NCBI GenBank assembly: GCA_914767715.1
Contig: OU612070.1
Location: forward strand, 8,947,501-9,007,500
Length of the DNA: 60,000 nucleotides
Source of the DNA: Membranipora membranacea
Lineage: Eukaryota > Bryozoa > Gymnolaemata > Cheilostomatida > Membraniporidae
Direction of reading: 5' to 3'
Under the pieces are notes generated by a model. The model was not told the origin of the DNA. It was given only the letters and a program-made list of their open reading frames with translations, and searched no databases. Positions within the stretch are counted from its first letter, which is position 1, and every line of letters starts with the position of its first letter. The translations under genes were made by a program, and so were the position numbers. Of the stretch, positions 23,698 to 36,533 are shown one piece after another.

Positions 23698-26600
23698 ATG
23701 CCAAAGCGGACCTTGAAGCCTTGCTCCAACTATTCAGCTGTTCAACCAATGGAGAAGAGATCAAAGAAGAATGAATTAGATCCTCTTATTGCTATCACTC
23801 ACAACCAAGCTTCGTTTTATCCCAAATTCTCATTCCAAACCAACACAAAATCCAGAAGAACAGCCTATAAAAGTGAGCGAGCTAATCCAATTAAAACTAG
23901 CAGTGGGATCGTTCCAAACACACACAGATCACAAAATGGAGTACAGCAAATCAATCATGACACCTTCCAGCTTATGGAGAGTAATCCTTCCCCAAGGAAA
24001 AGATTACCTGTTGTGCATAAACCACCAAAGCCGACAAAAACCCCACTTAATCAAAGCACCACCTCGAGCGTTGGGTATAAAGCTCATCAATCTTTGGTTA
24101 ATCGAAGAAGATCAATCCAAGACGTGTTGATGCCGGAAGCTCCACTACAATCCAACGTATTTATATCAGTGACTGGAGACCAAATGGCAAACTTCTTTCA
24201 TCTGTTAGGTAGGTACAATAGCATTGTTGTCAACATATTGAAAGATACATCGGTCTGTATTCTATAGACAACGAAACACGAGTTTGAGCGAATTAAGCAT
24301 ATAGGTGCACTTATTGTTCACTGCTGTGAGAATATTTTATCTATAATTTATGCATGGAACCTACAAGAACTGTTTTTTATTTTATAGAATCCGCTACCCT
24401 TGTCAAATTCATGAGATTTGATGTATGCTTACGCGTAACTGACAAGGTAAGCTTAAATCTATAGTCTTTGTTATGACTGCATCTGCTACATGCATCATCA
24501 ATTCATGGACACATGATCTTGCATATGATTTGATAATATACTGTACTTCAGAAATGTTCAATAATATATTGAGGTAACTGAAAGTCAAATGTAGGAGTTA
24601 TCGTGCCTCTAAATGATGGGGCACAACTTCTCAAAAGTTAATGATATTCACAAGTATTTCACCAAACCTGGACGAATTATTGGGTTTACTATAATCAGAC
24701 AAATACTGCACCTACCAGCGCCACTGTGTATTGGCACTCTTCTGGATATAGCTCCAATCAAATCTGGGTCTTCATGTTTAGCTTCTTTGTCACATTTTAA
24801 TGCAAGTTCAATCCAAAAAGTTTCTGTTTTAGTATCTGTTGGCGATGGCTTTTGCATACTTTGCCCGAGCTAAGCTGGCCACATCAGAATTCACTGTACT
24901 GAACTTTTTTGTAGCTCTGTAAGTTATTCGCATCTTATTTTCAACATCTCACCCTTCATTTAAGTTTTTTTGAGAATGAGTGAGATTTGGGTAGTATGAA
25001 TGCAATACCAAGTTTTTTTTCAATCTTTTTCAGCAGCCGTCTTATTGACTACACGAAAAGTTTAGAGGTAAATAACAGATGTTGGCAATCATGGACAGAA
25101 ATATCATACCACTACTTACTGTTGGTAGTCTATAATCCGTCAAACGTAGAGAGGCTTGAATTTACATTAGTGCGAGTGCCACAGTACTGTTTATTGCTGT
25201 CCAACGGCAGAAGATAAAATTAGAAACATAAATGTGATATAAGTCCTGCTATGTCTACAGAAAACATTTTTCAAGAAGTTTCGTCAAGGTACCACAGCTT
25301 GTACTGTACTGTTTGACACTGTAGGTATTTAGCACATGATGTCGAGGAGGACGAGGAGGATTATAAGTATGAGATATTTCCGTGGGCTCTTGGTAAGACC
25401 TGGAGACTGAGATACAAACATCTGCTAAAGCTCAGAGATCAGCTGTGGAAGCGTATGCAGTACAAGGCTATAGTCAGCAGGAAATGCTGTGATGAGGTGA
25501 GAGGGTATATGGATGGCACGGATGTGCAAAGATTCAAGACTATTACACAGGCATTATACTACAAGGGAGAGACAACTCAAAATCTTACCCACTCAATACT
25601 ATAACTGATAAAATAAGAGCGGTAATCTTATCCTTTCGCACCAGCACTGCCTGATGTCAATTGCTTGAATTTTTCTGAGACAATATGCCTCTCCCTCCCC
25701 CTCGTCAGCGCGACTGTTGTGTATATTTTATATGTCCACTAATTTTGGGATCTTAGAACAAATTTTCAAATCATTTCATCACTTTCGGGAAAAGTATACC
25801 AACATGCATCAATTTTCTCTAGCGCTACTAATGTGACCTGTATAGCTCCAGATGTCTTGATTGATCATTTTGTCAGATAATATTGTTTGTTGACTCCAGT
25901 GAAGTTGTTGATGGTCAGGTCCTAATTCCATTTACATGAACATCACCGGATTTCCGGAGGAATGAGTCGACCTGCAGTTCTTAAATTTGCAGCATGCAAA
26001 GTCATTATGCGTGCTTTGATTTCCAAAACATGACCACCCTCAAAACAAACAGGTCAGGTCTACAAATCTCTTCTAAATGAGGCGTGTCATACAACAATAA
26101 TGTCAAAATAATGTCACCGATCAAGACACCAGAAGTATGGCGTCAGTATTTTAACGTCCCTCTATATAATATATATAGATCTGAAACCTTTTGATTTTGA
26201 GCTACCAAAAGAATTGTTGTTGTTTTTGTAGTTATTGCTTATGTTTGGTCGGAAGTCTTGTCCCGGTGATCAGTGTTGTTTAGTATCCTCAATGGTCTGG
26301 TCGTCTCTCAGGTAGTTTGGTGTCTAGACTAGATACTTGGTGTCATGTGCGGGAGAAGTTAAGTTGTGAAGGGCCATGCTGTGGCTGTAGGTATGCCGTA
26401 TGTTCATGATCCTTTAATCCAGAGTTTCCGGTATTGGTGGGGCGATGCTGGAAGCAGCCAACCTCAAAGTGTTTGTTGGACGTTTATTAAAATCACCGCA
26501 TGCTTTGGATGCCAGCTAATAAAAAAATGCAAATGGTACGCAGCAGTACATAAAATATTAATTTTCTGTATGAAAGAAATAAATGTTGTAATTAATTTTG

Positions 26601-29600
26601 TAGCTATTGTGCTGTTACACAATTTGTTGGTAGCTTAGAACTTGGAATAGGCAATAAAAACTAATATTCCAATTATTTGGTTCATAAAAGGAGTTATGGG
26701 AAATTTGATTACCTATTATTCTTCTAGCATACCGATTGGTAAGGCATATGATGTTGTGTGGCGAGCAGTGATGTGGCTTCCGAAGATTTATCTGAGGTTC
26801 ATCTGGTCCTTTACTTTGAGCTTTCTAAAAATGCACCTGATCACAATATATTTTTATTGTCATATAAATAACGGATAACTATAAATATCCGGAACTGTTT
26901 TTTACGCTCAATGTTTTCAAAGCAACAGGATATCTTTTCAAGATGGGTGGCTCGTTGTCAACCTTGTATGTATGTTTTGTAACCATTTCATTCTCTGAGA
27001 AATAAAATGTTTATGTAGGGTGCTCTGATGAAAATTTCATGTATCACAGTTACTACATAAATATATGCTGAAAATGTACTTTTAGATTATGGCTATAGAG
27101 CCAGATCATCCTATCTGGAAGAGGGAGAGGAAGGTGCATCATGCTGGTGCCATAAGGCCCTGGCTCAAGGAGAGACATGATGATGGCAAACTGATAGGTC
27201 TGTTTGTTTGCAAGCTCATCCGACCTTGCCACTTCATTTTAATAATAAGTAGAAACAAGTATGGTCTCCTTTATAAAGCTGCCTACTGCAAATCATGTCC
27301 CCGCTCAGCTCTTGGTGTGACTTAATCGAAAAAAATGAACCCTTTGAAAGTTACTTTGAGAACTGAATTTTGGAACAATAGGATGTAAGTACAATCTGAC
27401 CTTTCCACTTCATTTAGAACCGAGTATGGTCTCCTACGCTCGCCCACCGCTCTGCAATCTTTGTGCGACTAATTGAAAAAAAGGAACCCTTTGAAAGTTA
27501 CTTAGGTAACTGAATTTTGGAACAATAGGATGTCAACACAGTCATGTTTATGATCTAGTGCCAAGTCAAATAGTTGACAAACAGCTGACAGTCTAAGATT
27601 AGCTGCATTGTTATGGAACAGTCCCACCCTAAACAAACCAAGCCTTTTTATGATGATGTTTATTGCAGGCCCAGATGGATCACCGAGACATTGTGACTTA
27701 TGTAACTATCCGCCCAGACCGACGGACAGCGATCATGACTCGCTCAGCCCGGATAACGACAGACTATGGTTACAGATGGATTCTAGCAGCTCCTCTCTGG
27801 AGGAATACATCCCCGCTAATATAACTAATGCTTCTTCTATAGGCACTGGGCCAGGATTCAGTATGAATGGTATGTTATTGAGTTTTCATGTTAAATTGTG
27901 TTGTGATGTGAAGCAAATAAAAAATGGAATTGCAAGTATCAGAGTGGGATGGAAATTGGCACTCAAAATCTCATATACACAAAGCATAAACAAAATACCA
28001 AAACATCCATTTGATATCCGCCTGTTTGCTGAGTAGCTTGCCCTGTAATACTATATTATATGAGTTTTTTGTGTAACACGTGTAAAAAAAACAATATGAA
28101 CTGATAGGTGGGTGGATTTGCAGTTTGAAAAATATTGTCAGAACCCATAAAAGTTAATGATTTTATTCATTTGGTGGGAATAGATTTGATATATCAGTAA
28201 ACACGTCTTTTCCTCAACCGGCATGCATGCTTTGTAGTACACACTTACAACAAATGAGTAAAGAAATTATTTAGAAGTCATGTTTTTACGATCACATTGG
28301 GAGTGTAATGATTATACTTTGATGATGTTTCATCTGCCTACAACAACCATAAAACTCCTGAATAATGCGTTAGGTGAGCCAAATCTACCTAAGGGCGTTT
28401 ATGTGGTATTTATTGCAGAGATATTACTCAATTTCGGGTGTGTTTCTTAAACAATAGTCTATTGATTGTTAATGACCATTTGTATGACATCATCACTCAA
28501 CAGGTCAACATTTTCTCATCTTTCTCTCACAGTGCTGTTAGGTAATCTCATCAATTATAAAACTGGGTGGGAATGCTACCTTCCATTAGAACAATCAGAT
28601 CAAATATATCGATGACTAAAATTATACCTTTTATATCAGTAGTTGAGTAATACCTGTTTTATAGATTATCTCACGAGGCATTTTGTATATTGAGTTGTCT
28701 TCTCTTTTGGAATTTCCAAACAAACTAAGTGCATTGCATAACATATGAACTATATATATGGTGACAGCAGAATTCTGGCAAACGGCATTATCTTCCGGCA
28801 GAAATGGTACATTTGACACAAAATCCATTCAATTGGTGGCGACAGTAGATATCGCTAAGGTATCTCATTCTTAAGTGGTCGTTACCTGTCCATGTCATCT
28901 TAAACAATATGATGACTCTGACAGCTTTAATAGATCAGTGTGTCCCTCTGTGAATCACCAAGTGACAGAATGTACATTTTATAATTACTGTCACCCCCTA
29001 ATGTTTGTCACAAAAGGTGGGTGCCATCATAGTGCTGCAACTTCGCTTCCCTCACATGTCACATTACAACTTAGATAAGATGAATGCCTATGAGGCAGCC
29101 ACTACTTGCAGGCTAGGGTGCCATGTCTATTAGGCGCCATTGCATGGTGATGTCGTCAAGAGATGCTGTATATGTTTTGTATAAAGGACCATGTGACTGG
29201 GTCCATTGTGTATATTTGGTGTTGGATCAAATGGATTATTATGTGAATGCCATGTTTACATTTAGACTGCCTGTCACGAATAGGCAGGTTTACTTTTCCC
29301 AATCCTGCAGTGCTGTTGGCATGTTCACGGCAAAGATGTCACATGCTTCATAAAATCTGACACTAAAACAACTGGCACAACATTAATTATAATAATTTGG
29401 AGACTAGTAAGGGGATGTTAGACTTTTGGCATAAGGCTGGCAGTTCCGGCCAGCGCTTAGCCTATGAAGTGGGTGTGCAGCTAAAGAATTTCTTCATCTT
29501 TTCTCATCAGATGGTTGTAGCAGTTCAAAGGAATTAGGCTCCTTTAGACAGTTGAAGAAAAATGTTGTAAACACTATATGGTTTACCTAATTAGTATAGA

Positions 29601-29827
29601 TGGGTAGTAGAAGGATGTCACCCCCTGCACCTGGTCTGGTGTCTCATGTATTATCTTTTTGTTTTTTACCAGATATGCAGAGGACACTGATGTATTCATC
29701 CAACTCTGCTAAGAATAGTTCTGGCCGTGGTTTAAGTGTGACTGGAGACACAACACTTGATTGGGTCGATTGTTTCAGCGATACTGGGGATGAAACTGCA
29801 AATGCCTTGCGTAGATCTGAGATGTGA
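23698..29827 (+). CDS. SPDYA: Speedy/RINGO family cell-cycle regulator
   Basis: Model: join(23698..24208, 24388..24446, 24833..24918, 25325..25496, 27086..27197, 27669..27869, 29673..29827), 431 aa, all phases consistent. The Speedy box (about residues 158-305) is unmistakable: [52 protein letters not shown] (spanning 219-243), [23 protein letters not shown] and [17 protein letters not shown]. Family role: binds and activates CDK1/CDK2 without cyclin-type regulation; used in meiotic and S/M control and at meiotic telomeres. After the box, HCDLC parallels a CSLC motif in vertebrate SPDYA, and the end ([10 protein letters not shown]) is acidic like theirs. The N-terminal 157 residues are basic, Ser/Pro-rich and longer than in human SPDYA. 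A strong acceptor, T-rich run plus ACATAG, ends 2 nt before the ATG, so an upstream leader exon or trans-spliced leader is likely. Whether it is the SPDYA ortholog specifically is inference. Confidence 0.92.
27216..27540 (+). repeat. Local tandem duplication in a RINGO intron
   Basis: Two diverged copies (about 27216-27391 and 27392-27535) share GACCTT.CCACTTCATTT, AGTATGGTCTCCT, GAA.CCTTTGAAAGTTACTT and AACTGAATTTTGGAACAATAGGATGT. The duplication lies between the exon ending 27197 and the one starting 27669 and has no coding meaning. Confidence 0.8.
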
Positions 29828-32800
29828 ACAAATACAGCCCTAAGCTTCCCAGGCAAGGTCAGTGCAAGCTGATCACAACACGACGCCCCGCACAGAATAT
29901 TGCTCATAGACATTTGGCCCAAATATAGAGGTTTATGACCTGGAGGAAGAGGATTTACTGATTTTCTCTTGTTTAAACTCATTCCGAATTTCCCTAATTA
30001 CTTTTAATGATTCCGATTGTTCTTGCTTGCGGATATGTTCAAATGCCATCAAGGTATCTACAGTAAAAAGAAAATAGATGGAGAAACATTACACTGACAG
30101 AATTAGGTATTCAGACATTTCCTATATTATGGTGAGAAATTATATCGGTGCAGATTTGCAATTTCACATATTTTCCTATGCTGTTACTTTATTTTTGGTT
30201 ATTTTTCTTATTCCCAAAGCCTTCATATTACGCAGATGTCATCTCATTGTTTATTTTACAAGGTACCAGAGTTTAAATCTATTTTGTCAATAGATTTGTT
30301 ACAGTTTTGTCAACATATTTTATCTCAAGAGCTCCCAACTTGTTGTGTTATATATCAGTTTTTTGATGACTAGGTAATAACTAATGTTATGTAATTTTGG
30401 AAAGAAAAAAACTTCATGAATATTAACTAAAAGATACTGTGATGGCAGCAGGACTTTATTCCCAGGATTCTGATGCATACTCATTGCCGAGGTCAACAGC
30501 TCTTAGCCCAGTCCAGCAGCTGGGCTGCACAACATTACAAGGTCGGAGGCCAAGTCCTTGGATGAGGCCGCACAGCAGGGAGACAACTCCAGCAATTATT
30601 TGTGAAATTAAAGTAAGCAGATATGTTTATGTTATATTTTTAAAATTCAATTGCAATGGCAAGACAAGCAATAAAAATATGATGTTATGTGTGGAGAAAA
30701 ATTCCTGCTAAAGCCTAAAGTTAGAAAAAAATGGCATCCTTGTTCGGAAAAGTTTATATAATGGCAATTCTCGTACCCTAATCTCTCTTTGGACAGGTGC
30801 CCATAGCAGAAGCGATCCCATAATATTTATATGGATAACCCTTCAGGAATTATCATTTGCTTCTATTCCGGTTTTTAAATATTACTGGCATATTAATCCT
30901 TGAACATTGATTTAATAGCTACCAAATGTCACTATTAGTTTGATAAATTCTACATAACGTTGGCAAAAAATACTGAGTTTTAATATTATAAAACATAGAA
31001 ATAGAATTTGATGGACACAGCTGGGGCTGAATTAGACATTAGGAAAGGAGGGGTCGGTGTGTGTGGGAGGAGGGATAGACATATATCCCTGATTTGAGGT
31101 AAAGATAACATACCATTGTGGATAATTTGCCAGATGAATGCTGTTTTCATTATTTGACTGTCGCCATCCTAAAAGTTAAAAACAGCAACAAAAAACTGGA
31201 ATTTGAGTAAGCTAATGAACTTCGAAGGGTGGTTTTGAGAAAAGTAAGGTATTACTAAAATGGATACACCCATGGCACTTGCTCAGCTAAAGTTTTAAGC
31301 AATAAATTATAGCTAACTGAACTCGTAAAATGCATAGTAATTGTACTTCAAAATGATGATTAAGAAAATGATGATCTTGATGAAGTTCAAGAACGGATAT
31401 TTTTTGACTAATGGGGCGCTTAATATGACAAAAAAAATAAAGATTTAAAATTAAGTGGAAACATTTCATTTTTTGTTGACGAGTTAAAGATACACTACCT
31501 ACCATATACGGTAGGTAAGCAATAAGCAACTCATGACGGTGAGTCATTAAATGGTTCAGCCCCAGTGGATGTCGTACGATTGTGGGTAATATGTCAGGGG
31601 ATTGTAAGTCATGTTGACGCTACATGATACGGCTATACCAATGGGAAAAAATGTTGTTGCTACTACGTAGTCAGACTTGTATTTAGGGTTTAACAATAAA
31701 CCTGGTTTAGAAGTTATGAGACATGCACAAGACTCTCTATAGCTGCAGCATGTAATGTAAACGCTTGTCAAACAGGGCTGTAATTTTTTTTTTGGCATTC
31801 TATGGGCCCAGGTTTCACCCATGGGCATTGCGATGGTCAATCGGATATCCTGATTTTAGTCGGTTAGCTGCCACTCACAATAATTACAGTGATTCATGGC
31901 GCGGTAGTATAATTATCATCATTATAATCTTGGAAGACACTGAAAAACATCCACCTCCGCTGCAAAGCTATAATTGTAGGTCTACTACAACTGCGTGCAT
32001 CCTAAAGGTGATATCATTCAACTCAGAACAATCACAGCAAACTTTGCATAACAACATATCCGACGATTGAAAAAACGACCTAAAATTAGAAGCCCAACAG
32101 CCAATGACTTCATTGTTACAAAGTTATTTTAGCTTGTAAGTATAGAAATGAGATGTTGCACCGTTGAAAATTATTAGTAGTTGTATAACACACACTCCAT
32201 CCTGCTATACGATTACACTGCTATCGTTTCCCTGTGATAAATCATGATCCGAGATTAAGTTTACTGATAGCAGTTAGTTTTCTGATCTTCCCAAGGCAAT
32301 CGTGAAACAATGGTCAACATGAAACAGAGCTATAAAAGTATAAACACACAGGAATGTCTATTTTTGTGGTGATATAATCATCTGCCTCTTGTATTTTATT
32401 GGCTTTGTTGTTCGACACTCCTGAGGCAGGAATGTTTTCTAGCGACTTGGAAGTATGACATCAGAAATGACATGGCAGTCTATGTTTGTGGCACTTAGCG
32501 GTATAGTAAGACACATCTGACATGTCTGCCAGTATGAATACACTATTAGCCCGCTAAGCAGATATGACAGCATGTAAATAATGGAGTTGCCTTCTTTCAA
32601 ACCAAATAAGTGTTTGAACCTGCTGTGATTGGCAAATAATGGTTGAATGGAGGCCACTTCCGAATATTATGCACCAGGTTAATCAATAATAAAACAAATC
32701 ATCACTATTGTTACAATATAGAGAATAGGTGCATAAGGTTCTAATTAAGCACACCAAGCCAGATTTATGACCATTCATGATTCTTGTAGAAGACTTAATT

Positions 32801-33768
32801 TTATGAATGAATACTCTACAACCTAGTGGATATTGTTCAATGAAGCACAAATCATGGGCCCATTTCCGAGTCATTTTTCTTTTGTACAGCTAATTATGAA
32901 GCTAGATGAAAGTGATTGCGGATTTAGTAAAGACAATAGGTCAATCATTAAAACTTGAAATAATAATTCTCGTCTGAAAAGTCTATAATTGGCACTGATC
33001 TGACAGGGGGTAAGATTTTCTCAAGTCATGGATAAGAGAACAAATATTAATATCAAGTAAATATTGTGTTGTGGACACTGCAATGACTTTACTCAAATGG
33101 TTTACAGAACTTTTTATTTTCCCTGTGAAATTGGCAGAACTCATTTCTTTTTCTCAATTCCACGGTCATTCATCTAGCAATTGACAACCATTGATATGTT
33201 CTTTTTCTCAGTAAGCACCAGATAATAGTATGTTTAGAATTAAATCTTGATATCAACAACGATTCCAGAAATCACACGGTATGCACATTGGTTACAAATA
33301 GCTTGCACGTGTGAAAACTATGGTGTTAGCCTCGGCTGAGCCTCAAATTATGTTGTCAGGAACACATGGTACATGGTGGTGGTGGGATTATCTCAATGTG
33401 ACATAAAATCGTGGTTGCAACTTCTGTTAACGACTGAAGAACAAGAACCCAAGAACCCAAGAACAAGATTTCTATGTTTTCACTAGAAGTGTGGCGATTG
33501 ACACAAGTTGTTATTATTGGTACAAGTACTCGATTAACGAAGTGGTCTAAACAATGTAAACACTCTACAATGATCTTCGTGTCGATTGCACTTGACTTGT
33601 TGCCAATATGCCACTCAATGTTTGAAGCTTATTTACTCCTGTGAAATGTGTTACGTGGGAATTTTTCTTAGTTCATTCATAAAATCTCAGCCAATCAGAA
33701 TGAAGCTCATCATAACCTATGAGCTCATGGTAATCTATAAGCTGCGTTCTGATTGGCTGCTTATGTTG
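29828..33768. other. Intergenic region between RINGO and the LamG gene
   Basis: Mostly featureless AT-rich DNA. It contains one exon-like open frame (30427-30612, listed separately) and a segment at 32380-32500 related to 2150-2300. No other coding sequence, RNA gene or structured repeat was recognised. Confidence 0.45.
30427..30612 (+). other. Unassigned exon-like open reading frame
   Basis: An open frame of about 60 codons with balanced composition (ATG at 30442; residues include YSQDSDAYSLPRS and RRPSPWMRPHSRETTP) ends at a good donor, AAA|GTAAGC, after codon 57. A weak AG lies just before it (CTAAAAG). It could be an alternative 3' exon of the RINGO gene (a YSQDS block loosely recalls the SPDYA tail and the phase fits), a first exon of an unseen transcript, or chance. 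No homology was recognised. Confidence 0.25.
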
Positions 33769-33776
33769 GTATATAT
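33688..33776 (+). promoter_or_regulatory. Palindromic double CCAAT-box promoter of the LamG gene
   Basis: CAGCCAATCAGAA at 33688-33700 is mirrored by TTCTGATTGGCTG at 33747-33759, with arms of about 20 bp that differ at two positions. Each arm holds an NF-Y-type CCAAT box in opposite orientation. A TATATAT box follows at 33770-33776, 53 bp before the first ATG. The spacing of inverted CCAAT, CCAAT and TATA is a plausible compact core promoter. Confidence 0.6.
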
Positions 33777-33828
33777 TGGCTAAGTAATTACAAAACCTGT
33801 AAAACACAAGAAAAACATCAGGATATCC

Positions 33829-36533
33829 ATGCAGCGGAAAAGTTCACCATCCAAAATGAGGAACTTAGAACTGATAGCACATTTCATATGTCTTTACCTA
33901 GTGGAATTCAGTGTATCTAACCACCTAAAAGTACGTCATATTTGTGAGGTAATTTCTATACCTCATCTCTGTAACTATATCTCAGCGGCTGTTGTAACAC
34001 TTTTATCTGTTTGTTGAAATTCAGACTTATCAATTTAGATCAAGAGTAACAGTCACTCCTTGGTTAGATTTGGACCAGCATACACCATTTTGGTGTAAAA
34101 AGGTAACATCAGTTGTATTATTTTTTCTTGTTTCTTTTTACAGAATCAACATATTGATATAACGCAAGCATCAGGAGTGGAAGTTGAGGAGGTAGCCAAC
34201 TCACAAGTCAGTCTATCAGGGATCAGGTTCCCAAAAAAGTAGGTTATATTATTATCAAAACAGTTTTACAGATTTTTCTGCTGTCTGTTGGTTTTTTAAT
34301 GTTTTCATCAGTTTTCTTTTTTGCCGAGTCCCCAGGCACAATTCAGCACAACAATAGTAGGTACACAGTCGCCTCATCACGGACGCTACAACAAAGTTAT
34401 ACTCGAGATTAATTATCTATTATCTGATACTTGACCAATCCAGGGTCTCTGTTTACTCTTATTGTGCGACAAAAAGTGAAGAGTGCTGTAAGTGCCCCTC
34501 AAATCAGGAATATACAATTTCATTAAGAGGCGCCCATTGATGTTGCGACATGGGAGTCAATAACATTTATGAAGACACGTGTTTGCAGGCCTGTTTTTGG
34601 AGGTGTCAGTTTATGAATTATATTTTTTATCTTGCACACCTGTGCCGCCTGTTTGGCAGGCAGGCAGCTTTGACCCATTGCTGCATGAAGATACAAGGTC
34701 TGTTTTCAGTTTTTAACTGATCCATACCGTTAAGTGTTATCAGATTTACGCACACCTGTACTAATAGCGAGCAGCTTTCCACCTCTCCGGGTCGCATTCC
34801 TTTATTTTATACTACATCATATAGCTGTTTACATGTAAGGAAACTACTGTCCTATGCCTTAACCCATATGGTTATAATTATATTGTATCAGCTGAGTTTC
34901 CGGTGTACGATGTTCTATGTGATCAATCAATGATTTAATTGCATTGCTTGCACTATGATGACGGTGGCCATAGCAATTATAATGATAAACATTTACGTAG
35001 GTCCCTCCCGCTACCATGTTGAGGCTATCCCCTCTGAGGAGGAAATAATTATCGTTTTATTTGGTTTATAAAATTGTGATAATACAGGCAAATTTATTCA
35101 TAATCCTTTTTCAATTTTTAGTTCATTTGAAGAAGGAGATCGGCTTAGTCTCCAATTCAGAACGTCATCTCGTAATGGATTAATATTACACGCCGAAAGT
35201 GCTCATAGGAAACACGAATTGACAGTATTTATTCACGAAGGTCAACCACGATTACGGATAACGGGACATTGTCACTGGCTGTACACAAGAGATGTAGCTT
35301 TTGACAACTATAATGTCTCAGACAATGCATTTCACACGGTAAATATAATAACTTAAAATATCCCTCTCAAAACTGAGTACTGGTTAAAAAAGGAGTCCGA
35401 TTTCCTTTATTAAAAACTAATATTTTTTAATTAACTAAACATTACATAAAATGTAGAAAGCAATGACTGACCCAAAAATATACTTAAATATTATGTCATA
35501 GGTAATGATTTAAAGGAAATCAGTTTCTTTTGTGTGTACATGTAATGACGAAAGCTAAGGATCAACCCACCCTTTTTACTATAAATACTCTTTATTAGGG
35601 TGGAAATGCGACATCATTATAACTTAACTGTTTGATTAATTTATATAACTCCGATATGATTATTATTTGTTTACAGCTAATAATAGTAGTAAAATCAACA
35701 GGAGTATCTTTCACAATAGATCATAGAGACGAGAGATCGTTCTTTTATGCTTCAAATCCTACCTTCCGCTGCTGGCATGTACAAAAGTTTTACTTCGGGC
35801 AGCCGAGCCCACATCGTATCGGACACACAACCCAGCCTGAGGTAAGAACAACAAAGCAATTGTCCTCTCTTTAATTATAACCCTCCAGCAGCCCACTGTT
35901 CAAAACATGAAATTAAATTAAATTCCCACAAAATTAGAGAATTAAAAAGCGATTTCTTTTATCTTTGACATGATTAACCATCACGGAAAGGCTAATAAGT
36001 GAGTGCACCTAGCTGTATTATTAGTTTAACCGCTGACGATAATAGTATGTTGTCGCTGCCATGATAAGGCTTTCAAGTAGCAAAGTTCTATTTTCGACTG
36101 ATTTTCCCATCACTGCCCAATTGAAATTCATTCATAAAACACACGCTTCCTGCCTCCATTAAACGATCAAATACTTGAATAGCATCCTGTACTGATATAG
36201 AACTGGCTAGATAAGCTATAACTAAATTCAGTCAGATAAGAATATATTACTGCACTGTCTTATAAAGCCAGCCGCTTCCGACGCAAGGTTTCATCATTCC
36301 CACTCACAAACATGCTGTGAGGGCGAAAATATAAACTGCGTTGATCAGTAATTTTGTTAGTCTCTCGTGATGGTTTGGTCATTTAATTTAATCAAGCTGT
36401 ATCTTTATCCTTGTAGTACGGCATGAGAATGGATGGCTGCATCCGATATTTCACTACGCAAAGAACCAATGGCACAGATATTGAATTGAGTACTTCATAT
36501 AAAAGAGTTTCCTCTTGTCAAGATCTTTTATGA
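33829..36533 (+). CDS. Small secreted protein with one laminin-G-like domain
   Basis: Model: join(33829..33930, 34144..34238, 35122..35338, 35677..35841, 36417..36533), 231 aa, all phases consistent. The first exon encodes a signal peptide: MRNLELIAHFICLYLVEFSVS from the second Met at 33856 is a better start than the first. The remainder is a single LamG sandwich at about residues 55-227: DRLSLQFRTSSRNGLILHAES, ELTVFIHEGQPRLRI, then near the end MDGCIRY and a final SSC. The closing cysteine pair (C201, C227) is the usual LamG disulfide; C116 and C170 are extra and may pair. Two N-glycosylation sequons are visible (NVS, NGT). No EGF, transmembrane or GPI signal was seen, so the protein is probably extracellular. 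LamG domains usually occur in large multi-domain proteins (laminin, neurexin, agrin, Gas6), so a stand-alone one is unusual. I cannot assign an ortholog. Confidence 0.82.

Noticed and set aside
29511-29568. Acceptor plus short open frame before the last RINGO exon
   Set aside because: Including it breaks the phase into the exon at 29673; skipping it keeps the frame.
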